Source: a virus. From it: DNA of 33,988 nucleotides. The notes under the pieces were generated by a model, which saw only the letters and a program-made list of their open reading frames with translations, had not been told where the DNA came from and did not search any database. The DNA lies in the IMG/VR virus record IMGVR_UViG_3300031578_000195, positions 1 to 33,988 of that record. One strand, given 5' to 3'. Shown piece after piece: positions 28,521 through 33,988 of this stretch. The position numbers and the translations under genes are program-made. Within the stretch, counting starts at the first letter, position 1; the number at the start of each line of letters is the position of its first letter.

Positions 28521-29660
28521 TCAGTACTTCTTTGACTTGGGGAGAAAAGTTGTCTCAATAGCAGACCACTCTTCTTCCACTATCTTGTCTAACTGATCCC
28601 TAAACGCTATAGCTTCAAGACCTCCATTATTTCTTAAATTTCCAATCCGAATTTTATACCCGGCTTTACTGATACCAAGTTCTTTCAGACGATGCTCTCT
28701 ACCCACACTGATAAGCCACTCAACATTGGCTGTCATATCGTCTATTCCAAAACCAAACAACAGGGGGAAGTCGCACTCACGGAATGGCAGGCCAATCTTG
28801 TTCTTCTTGCACTTGGCACGTACCTGTATGCCGGTCACACGATCAATCTTGTCTATGGTTCTCTTCAGCTTCTGAACCTCAGACAACCAGATGACTTGAC
28901 TGGCATAAAAATCCATTGACTTTCCACCAGTACGCATCTTTGTCTCACCAAATGTCACACCAATCTTATCGCGTATCTGTGAGATGATTATCAGGCACAC
29001 GTTTGACTCTTCCAGTTCCTGCACCTTGCGTCTGAACAACTGGCCCAGCAACTTCTGCTTGGCTAAGTTATATGAACCTTCACCAATGTCACGCCCTTTC
29101 TCACCACGATCAGACAGTGCATCCAGTGAGTCCAGTATGTACAGGATAGGCTTCGCTGGTGTTGACTCCTTGCAGACCTTCTCAATGCTCTCAAAGAAAT
29201 CCTCTATGGTGAGAATATCCTTTTCAAACCTCACTGAGTTCACTGGCATGCCCAGTGCTTCAGCATACTTCGTATCGAAAGCAGCTTCAGCCTCTGCATA
29301 CCTGATCTGACCTTTTGGGAAGCTGCGAATGAAATTGGAACAGGCTTCAATGGCCAACAGAGTTTTTCCTGTGGATTTATCTCCCACTATGTTGGCCATC
29401 CTACCCAGTACATAACCACCGCCAAACACATTGTCCAGTATTCGGCAACCAGTGCTGAAGAACTTCAGTCCTTTGTGCTCTGCACTGGATGCAAAGTAGT
29501 TAGGTTCTGCTTTCTTCAACACAGCCCTCCGCACTGTAGTGGTTGTAATGCTTAGATCACCAACTGCAACCTTCTTGGTTACAGACACAGTTGATGTCTT
29601 AGCACGTGGCTTACGCTTCACTGGCTTCTTCTTTGCTGCCTTGCGTTTTGCTACTGCCAT
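28521..29660 (-). CDS. RecA/UvsX-like recombinase
   Basis: This 379-residue ATPase would form filaments on single-stranded DNA and drive strand exchange. Walker A is GDKSTGKT (93-100) and Walker B is LYILDS (172-177). The L2-region-like stretch (QIRDKIGVTFGETKMRTGGKSMDFYAS) is present. The first 30 residues are a Lys/Arg-rich tail not found in RecA. The start, ATG 29660, has GGGAG. It lies directly after the SSB gene and with UvsY-like and RuvC-like genes forms a recombination-dependent replication set. Confidence 0.9.
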   Translation of the reverse strand: MAVAKRKAAKKKPVKRKPRAKTSTVSVTKKVAVGDLSITTTTVRRAVLKKAEPNYFASSAEHKGLKFFSTGCRILDNVFGGGYVLGRMANIVGDKSTGKTLLAIEACSNFIRSFPKGQIRYAEAEAAFDTKYAEALGMPVNSVRFEKDILTIEDFFESIEKVCKESTPAKPILYILDSLDALSDRGEKGRDIGEGSYNLAKQKLLGQLFRRKVQELEESNVCLIIISQIRDKIGVTFGETKMRTGGKSMDFYASQVIWLSEVQKLKRTIDKIDRVTGIQVRAKCKKNKIGLPFRECDFPLLFGFGIDDMTANVEWLISVGREHRLKELGISKAGYKIRIGNLRNNGGLEAIAFRDQLDKIVEEEWSAIETTFLPKSKKY

Positions 29661-29663
29661 GGT

Positions 29664-30827
29664 TTACTCCCGATCACGCCTCATGTTACGAAGTTTTTCA
29701 CGTGGATTATCATCATCACTCTTGGCTGACTCACGGCCAGACCTACGTGTGGATTTTTCCAGCTTCAAATCCTCACACACCCAGTCTGCAAGTTCCAGAT
29801 CACTGGTAGAGTCTTTTGGATCAATGTCCAACTTCTCATCATCAATGATGGCACACAGTTCTTCGTACACCATCTCATGAACAGACTCATAGGTAAGATC
29901 AGAGTCAGACTTGTCACCACGTGTGCTGCGAGATTCCACACCACGCAGACCGTCTTCCTGATCCCTATCCACACCGTCATCATCTTTCTTTGATGTCTTG
30001 CCACCAAACACATTGGCAATGTGCTCATAGCTGTAGTAGTCCAGTTGGTCCGGTATTGGATTGTCAATGGCAAACTGTAGCCAGTCATCACTGCCAAGAT
30101 CAGATTCACGTCTGGCAACCTGCAAACCAAGATACTTGGTAGTCAGCCCTTTGCCGGTTCTCTTGAACTCCACGTCATACCCATTCTCTGGATCATCAAT
30201 GGCCAGTACCTCACCACTACGTGGTTCAACAATCAGTGTGTTCAGATCACGGTCCACTGTCCATGGTGCTGCCCAAATCTGTACGCCTTCTTTCTCTGCG
30301 TCACGATCAATCAGGTAGTAGACAACACGTTTGTTTGCCTTCAGTTCCTTGGCATAGTCATCATCGTTGTCCTTGACTGCACGTGCACGTTCTTCACACA
30401 CTGGGCAGGGATCACCATTCATTTCCTTTGGACACAGGTAGGTCTGTTTGTCTGGACCCACCCCATAGTGCACAAAAATGTCATAGCCAAAGTGTACTGG
30501 CTCTGGCCATGTGGGTGGAACAATGCGAATCAGGTTGCTGTCATCATTCACCTTAAATATCTTGGAACCTTGTTTGAAGATGGAATCAAACTCGTTGCCA
30601 CCACGTTGCTCTGCACGTTTCTTTACAGACTCAGCAGTTGGTTTGTGGTATTCAAAACCTTTGTGTGAGCCACGTGTGCTTCCACGTGTGCTTTCCCGGT
30701 CACGTCCACCACGTGCTGGTGCACGTCCTTCATCACGTGAGCTTCCACGTCCTTCATCACGTGATCCTCTTTCACTGCCACGTGAGCTTCTTCCACTGTC
30801 ACGTGTACTACGATTATTTCTTTCCAT
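29664..30827 (-). CDS. gp32-like single-stranded DNA-binding protein with RS/RG-rich N-terminus
   Basis: ATG 30827 is preferred, with AGAGGA upstream. The 387-residue protein has a T4 gp32-like core (about 75-275) with a zinc site, C132, C141 and C144 in LCPKEMNGDPCPVC plus a nearby His. The C-terminus is acidic in part (DDEKLDIDPKDSTSDLELADW) and ends in a basic tail. The first 55 residues are a low-complexity RS/RG/RD repeat, unlike gp32. It would coat single strands during replication and recombination. The start overlaps the small membrane gene by 14 nt. Confidence 0.88.
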   Translation of the reverse strand: MERNNRSTRDSGRSSRGSERGSRDEGRGSSRDEGRAPARGGRDRESTRGSTRGSHKGFEYHKPTAESVKKRAEQRGGNEFDSIFKQGSKIFKVNDDSNLIRIVPPTWPEPVHFGYDIFVHYGVGPDKQTYLCPKEMNGDPCPVCEERARAVKDNDDDYAKELKANKRVVYYLIDRDAEKEGVQIWAAPWTVDRDLNTLIVEPRSGEVLAIDDPENGYDVEFKRTGKGLTTKYLGLQVARRESDLGSDDWLQFAIDNPIPDQLDYYSYEHIANVFGGKTSKKDDDGVDRDQEDGLRGVESRSTRGDKSDSDLTYESVHEMVYEELCAIIDDEKLDIDPKDSTSDLELADWVCEDLKLEKSTRRSGRESAKSDDDNPREKLRNMRRDRE

Positions 30828-30954
30828 TTTGATTATTCCTCTCAAAGTCTGCTCTGGTTTTAAAATAAGCTGCAAACACTAACCTTGCAACTGTGTACAA
30901 CACTACAAAAACAACTGGTATTAACAACACCACCACCCCCAAGCTAGTTGTCAT
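30814..30954 (-). CDS. 46-residue membrane protein overlapping ssb
   Basis: The peptide begins MTTSLGVVVLLIPVVFVVLY and continues into a positively charged tail (FKTRADFERNNQNGKK). One membrane segment with a basic cytoplasmic end is likely. AAGGAGA lies 9 nt before ATG 30954. It overlaps the genes on both sides (11 and 14 nt), so its last codons also hold the SSB ribosome site. Function is unknown; it might tether replication proteins to the membrane. Confidence 0.55.
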   Translation of the reverse strand: MTTSLGVVVLLIPVVFVVLYTVARLVFAAYFKTRADFERNNQNGKK

Positions 30955-31438
30955 TTACTGATCTCCTTTGCCTTCTAACAGGCTGTCTTGACTGTCTGCT
31001 TTCTGCAATCACTTTGCGATTATTTTCATAAGTGGTATCCACTTCGTAGTAATTGGCAACAGCCAGATCAGCCAAAGACTTTAAAGCGAAGCCACGTTGC
31101 TTCCATGCTTCAGAAAGTCCAAGCCATTCTTCATGAACTCTGCGATATGCTGAAGCAGAAGCCTGAAGCTCACCACGTCTATGATCTTCCTGTATGGCAC
31201 ATTTGATTTCTTCAACAGTCATCTTTCTACTTTGATCAGAAGATTCCCTGCGAAGTGTTATGTACAACTCAGCTTCATATTTCTCCAGACGATCATCAAC
31301 TTCACGAAGTTCAAAACTTGAACGTGCAACATTTTGGGAAATGTTGAATGCAGTCTGTGCTTGCTTCTCTAATTCATCATCCAATCCATGCTTGTTGATG
31401 GGTAACATTGGAATCACTTGGTTCATTGTCAGTAACAT
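30944..31438 (-). CDS. UvsY-like recombination mediator
   Basis: ATG 31438 (MLLTMNQVIPMLPINKHGLD) has GGAGAG upstream. The 164-residue protein is helical: an N-terminal helix (ELEKQAQTAFNISQNVARS), KMTVEEIKCAIQEDHRRGEL, and WLGLSEAWKQRGFALKSLADL. The last block resembles T4 UvsY, which ends in a similar KSRGFAIK segment and loads the recombinase on gp32-coated DNA. Its position next to ssb and the RecA-like gene supports this. Homology is by eye and should be treated as probable only. Confidence 0.6.
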   Translation of the reverse strand: MLLTMNQVIPMLPINKHGLDDELEKQAQTAFNISQNVARSSFELREVDDRLEKYEAELYITLRRESSDQSRKMTVEEIKCAIQEDHRRGELQASASAYRRVHEEWLGLSEAWKQRGFALKSLADLAVANYYEVDTTYENNRKVIAESRQSRQPVRRQRRSVNDN

Positions 31439-31469
31439 ATTTACTCTCCAGTTAATGTAGTTATACCGA

Positions 31470-33752
31470 CTATGCCGGGAAAATATCGTCCCCAAGTGCT
31501 AAAATAATACCAGCCCATTTATCACTTGCCACCAATGGCTTTGAGAAGCTAGACAACAGATTAAGTAATCGTGGAACATCTCTATCTCCTTTTGCATTAA
31601 GCAGACAGGCATTGAGATAATTCACTATCACAATCCTCACACTCTCTGAATTCTGATCAGACATTGCCTTGATGGTTGTCTGTACCTTCTTCCAATCCAG
31701 ATCACCAGCCACCAGTGCTCTGGCAAGGTCTATAATTTCCTTGCTCTCCATGGGAGCTTCCAGCAATGCAGCAGCTTCGTTCTCATCCTGACACTCTGCT
31801 ACATTGGCCAGCATAGTGAGTGCCTGTCTAGGACTACCCTGACATGACTTGGCTACCAGCTTCAGAACGTTTTCACTGGTTCCCAGTTTTTCTGTATCGG
31901 CAACATATTCCAGTAGGTCCATCAAATCATCATAACGTAGTGGTTTCAAATTGAATGCTTGGCAACGTGTCACCATGGTGTCTGGAACCTTGCCATCTTC
32001 AGTTGTGCAGAAGACGAAGAACACATGCTGTGGTGGCTGCTCTGTGGCCTTCAGTAACGATCCCCATGCCGACTTGGAAAGCATGTGGCAATTGTGAACT
32101 ACCAAACCTTCTACTGAAAACGATGGGTGATTTTCTATTTCTAAGTCGTAGCAATCAATAACTTCAACCTCACCTTGTTTATATGAAACAACACTGTTTC
32201 CAAGGATTGCTCTACGTCCTCGTTCAATATATGCAACACTTGCCATCCCAGTGTTTTTAGTTTTGCAGCTTTCTTTTGATCCCTTAACTTCCCAAGCTTT
32301 GATCTGTGTGTCTTGCCATCCACTTCTATTGCTAATTTCAGTGCCGGAAAAGCTAAGTCTACTTTGTAATGATGTGGAAAACCTTCTTTCCAAGAACTGC
32401 CAGTGTTGATTACAAACTCTACAGCACACTTCAAACGCTTTTGCAAAACTTCCTGTGCTTTTGTCATGCCTGTCCCATTGCCCCCGCGTTTCCCTACCCA
32501 AACGTGTAGTGTCCCATTCTGTTCCTTGGTATTCATCATTTTTTTGATATGCTTCTTTTGAAACATTGGATTGTTTTCCAACATTCTTTGTGAAGACTTC
32601 AAGGCCATAGCTTCTACCATTTTTGGCTTCTCTATTTTTAATCTGGCATGTGCTTCTTTTATTGCCAACTTCCATTCTAGGGGTCGTGGGTAGGATCGCT
32701 TTCTTGCTGCAACTAAATTTCCACAAGTTCTTGAGCAAGTTGAATGTGTACTCTGATATAGCTTTCCACATTCCGGGCACTTCTTCTGCAAGTGAATTTT
32801 CTTGCACTTGTTGCAGTAACGTGCTCCTGCACCTTTGCTCGTAAACTTTGTCCCACATTTCCAGCATTTGTGGTTGTATGTTGGAACTTGTTGTGTATAT
32901 TGATTTGCCATGAGTTAAGTCCTTCGCAAAAACCCATCCAGTACTTGTTAAGAATGGGTGTTCTTCTGAGCACAAAATATGTACCCCGTTTGCTAAGTTT
33001 ACTTTGATAACACGTGTCAGTGCAACTTGTTTCTTCAACACACCTTTTATTCTGTTTGTGCCTTGTGCACCAATAACTGTGTCACCTATCTTTAAATTCT
33101 GTATTGGCACTAGACCTAATGGTGTATTTACTCTAGTATTTTCTGCAAAACACTCATCCACTATGATCATCTTGTTTGGAGTGTCACCAAGTCCCTTGTA
33201 GATGGTGGTCTCTAACAAATCGCGCATATCATCCACACCTGTCTTTACTGCTGCATCAACTTCAGTGATGTCACAGTTGAACTTGCTGGCAAGAATACGT
33301 GCCAATGTTGTCTTGCCAATACCGGATGGACCAGTGAATAGATAACAGTGTGGCACAGTGGGTTTCTTCAGCATGTCCATCAATGAATTGATCACCAGAT
33401 CATGCCCTATCACATCTACAAAAGTTTTTGGTCTGTACTTGATATGCAGTGGCTGATCTGGCACATCAGAAGTTTTTGGTGTGTTCGTTTTATTTTCTTT
33501 CTGTGAAGAAGTCCTACCAGTAGTTGTTGCTTCACGATTGACAAGTTGTTTGCGCGGCATTTTCTTCTCCTTAGATTGATTCTCTTTAAAACGTTGTTCA
33601 TATAATTGCATGCCAGTTACCTGTTCACACCCTTCACCAAGACACTGCTGCAATGCACGTCTGTTGAACACTTCAAACAGACATGAACTTTCTGGATGCC
33701 AGAGCAAATGTCTGACTTCATAATAGCGTGAAGGAACATTGTACTCAGGCAT
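31470..33752 (-). CDS. Clamp-loader ATPase (DnaX/RFC-like) interrupted by an intein
   Basis: The 760-codon frame encodes an AAA+ clamp loader subunit. Exteins: KYRPKTFVDVIG (105-116), Walker A GPSGIGKT (141-148), Walker B MIIVDE (195-200), then after the intein CHMLSK, sensor-like FFVFCTTEDGKVPDTMVTRC. The ligated sequence reads IIVDE-CHMLSK, exactly the family's Walker B. The intein spans residues 201-554, leaving about 406 extein residues. A strong AAGGAG precedes ATG 33560 (residue 65, MPRKQLVNREATTTGR), the likely main start; ATG 33752 overlaps the upstream stop and would add 64 residues with a Cys-containing segment. The protein would load a sliding clamp for phage DNA synthesis. Confidence 0.88.
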   Translation of the reverse strand: MPEYNVPSRYYEVRHLLWHPESSCLFEVFNRRALQQCLGEGCEQVTGMQLYEQRFKENQSKEKKMPRKQLVNREATTTGRTSSQKENKTNTPKTSDVPDQPLHIKYRPKTFVDVIGHDLVINSLMDMLKKPTVPHCYLFTGPSGIGKTTLARILASKFNCDITEVDAAVKTGVDDMRDLLETTIYKGLGDTPNKMIIVDECFAENTRVNTPLGLVPIQNLKIGDTVIGAQGTNRIKGVLKKQVALTRVIKVNLANGVHILCSEEHPFLTSTGWVFAKDLTHGKSIYTTSSNIQPQMLEMWDKVYEQRCRSTLLQQVQENSLAEEVPGMWKAISEYTFNLLKNLWKFSCSKKAILPTTPRMEVGNKRSTCQIKNREAKNGRSYGLEVFTKNVGKQSNVSKEAYQKNDEYQGTEWDTTRLGRETRGQWDRHDKSTGSFAKAFEVCCRVCNQHWQFLERRFSTSLQSRLSFSGTEISNRSGWQDTQIKAWEVKGSKESCKTKNTGMASVAYIERGRRAILGNSVVSYKQGEVEVIDCYDLEIENHPSFSVEGLVVHNCHMLSKSAWGSLLKATEQPPQHVFFVFCTTEDGKVPDTMVTRCQAFNLKPLRYDDLMDLLEYVADTEKLGTSENVLKLVAKSCQGSPRQALTMLANVAECQDENEAAALLEAPMESKEIIDLARALVAGDLDWKKVQTTIKAMSDQNSESVRIVIVNYLNACLLNAKGDRDVPRLLNLLSSFSKPLVASDKWAGIILALGDDIFPA
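32091..33152 (-). mobile_element. Intein in the clamp-loader Walker B site
   Basis: The element encodes 354 residues, Cys201 to Asn554. Block A is CFAENTRVNTPLG, block B is CSEEHPFLTSTGW (261-273, H265), and the C-terminal blocks are CYDLEIENHPSFSVEGLVVHN, followed by extein Cys555. Splicing residues Cys1, His-Asn and Cys+1 are all present. The splicing domain alone needs only about 80 N-terminal and 35 C-terminal residues. The middle, about 250 codons, shows no endonuclease motif in the intein frame; the endonuclease is in another frame (32141-32911). Confidence 0.9.
32141..32911 (-). CDS. Zinc-finger, Vsr/PD-(D/E)XK-like homing endonuclease nested out of frame in the intein
   Basis: This 256-residue protein lies wholly inside the intein but in a different frame. 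It has its own AAGGA about 9 nt before ATG 32911. Zinc sites: C16, C19, C33, C36, and C45, C48, C59, C63. The catalytic domain near 150-240 shows KVDLAFPALKLAIEVDGKTH, an Asp (D211), and LGWQVLHILNEDV, the pattern of very short patch repair-like (EDxHD) nucleases. A related nuclease group is known from 'fractured genes' with split inteins in phages. Here the intein frame stays open. It should provide intein homing. Confidence 0.85.
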   Translation of the reverse strand: MANQYTQQVPTYNHKCWKCGTKFTSKGAGARYCNKCKKIHLQKKCPECGKLYQSTHSTCSRTCGNLVAARKRSYPRPLEWKLAIKEAHARLKIEKPKMVEAMALKSSQRMLENNPMFQKKHIKKMMNTKEQNGTLHVWVGKRGGNGTGMTKAQEVLQKRLKCAVEFVINTGSSWKEGFPHHYKVDLAFPALKLAIEVDGKTHRSKLGKLRDQKKAAKLKTLGWQVLHILNEDVEQSLETVLFHINKVRLKLLIATT

Positions 33753-33988
33753 AGACAGTTCCCCATCTACTAACTTTACCCTTCATACCTTCTTTAATTC
33801 TTCTCTGCATTTTTAACCGTAACGTCTTTTTAGCCCATTGAGCTTTTGCTTTAACAGAGCATATTCTTTTTGATTCTTCAGAATGTTTACATCCTATATT
33901 TTTACCAACATGTGATACTTTCATCTTTTCAATACTCTTTACTGTGTGGTGACTTCCTTTTCTGTAAGTATTTCCATAGTGTCTACAA
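33745..33988 (-). CDS. C-terminal end of a homing-endonuclease-like protein (partial)
   Basis: The frame enters from the right edge and ends at 33745, overlapping ATG 33752 of the clamp-loader frame. The visible 80 residues are basic. CRHYGNTYRKGSHHTVKSIE and GCKHSEESKRICSVKAKAQW resemble the NUMOD3-type DNA-binding repeats of GIY-YIG or HNH homing endonucleases. The catalytic part lies outside the window, so the class is not decided. Confidence 0.6.
   Translation of the reverse strand, partial: CRHYGNTYRKGSHHTVKSIEKMKVSHVGKNIGCKHSEESKRICSVKAKAQWAKKTLRLKMQRRIKEGMKGKVSRWGTVYA

Noticed and set aside
30663-30810. Very frequent CACGTG palindromes, several within 150 bp of the SSB gene and scattered elsewhere
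   Set aside because: In the genes I checked they arise from xCA-CGT-Gxx codon pairs (Ser/Thr/Ala/Pro, then Arg, then G-starting codon). Codon preference explains them without a DNA site.
32713-32973. A third open minus-strand frame (86 codons) in the intein region
   Set aside because: It overlaps the zinc-finger part of the nuclease and the intein frame, has no ribosome site and no motif.
1-33988. CRISPR array, integrase, repressor or rRNA
   Set aside because: No regularly spaced direct repeats with unique spacers, no recombinase signature and no rRNA-like sequence were seen on either strand.

Overview
The window looks like part of the genome of a tailed double-stranded DNA bacteriophage (Caudoviricetes). 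It holds a terminase pair, a portal protein, a Mu F-like head protein and a DUF2213 maturation protein, plus a phage-style recombination and replication set: a RecA/UvsX-like recombinase, a gp32-like single-strand binding protein, a UvsY-like mediator, a RuvC-like resolvase, a DEDD exonuclease and a clamp-loader ATPase. The genes are closely packed, often overlap as ATGA, TAATG or GTGA, and carry strong AAGGAG ribosome sites. No integrase, repressor, tRNA or rRNA gene is visible. A signal-peptide beta-barrel-like protein and a second exported protein suggest a Gram-negative host. Every gene but one reads on the minus strand, so transcription runs from high to low coordinates.

Layout in the direction of transcription. 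(1) 33988-26525, recombination and replication: the end of a homing-endonuclease-like gene, a clamp-loader ATPase interrupted by an intein at its Walker B motif, a UvsY-like protein, a small membrane protein, SSB, a RecA-like protein, three small genes, a RuvC-like resolvase and an exonuclease. (2) 26524-19938, short accessory genes: three promoters of the same form (TTGCAA/T, 16 nt, TATAAT), a structured leader of about 360 nt, and a repeated unit of hairpin plus ATAAC-ACAAGGAGA leader in front of most genes. It includes a DUF932 protein, exported proteins and micro-proteins, and ends at a clear terminator. (3) 19886-16211, nucleotide metabolism and small genes: ThyX, DUF3310, a ClpX-type zinc finger and an HNH-AP2 homing endonuclease. 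(4) 16173-12391, three coiled-coil or zinc-ribbon genes of different base composition, then small virion-type genes including a tail-collar-like protein. (5) 12347-11888, a promoter, nested hairpins and tandem repeats just upstream of terS, possibly a cos/pac or regulatory RNA region. (6) 11887-1, packaging and head: TerS, TerL, two small genes, a giant 1978-residue portal fusion, a Mu F-like protein, and a DUF2213 gene split in two by a GIY-YIG homing endonuclease on the plus strand.

Three things stand out. First, the intein in the clamp loader appears to carry its endonuclease in a different reading frame from the intein itself, so about 770 nt are open in two frames. Second, the portal is fused to a chain of effector-like modules (ART-like, GNAT acetyltransferase, zeta-toxin-like kinase and others) separated by a recurring HPRGQPEN-type spacer, which resembles the polyvalent phage proteins but sits on the portal. 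Third, there are structured non-coding regions upstream of terS and upstream of the accessory operon, along with a start-associated hairpin/leader cassette repeated through the accessory region.
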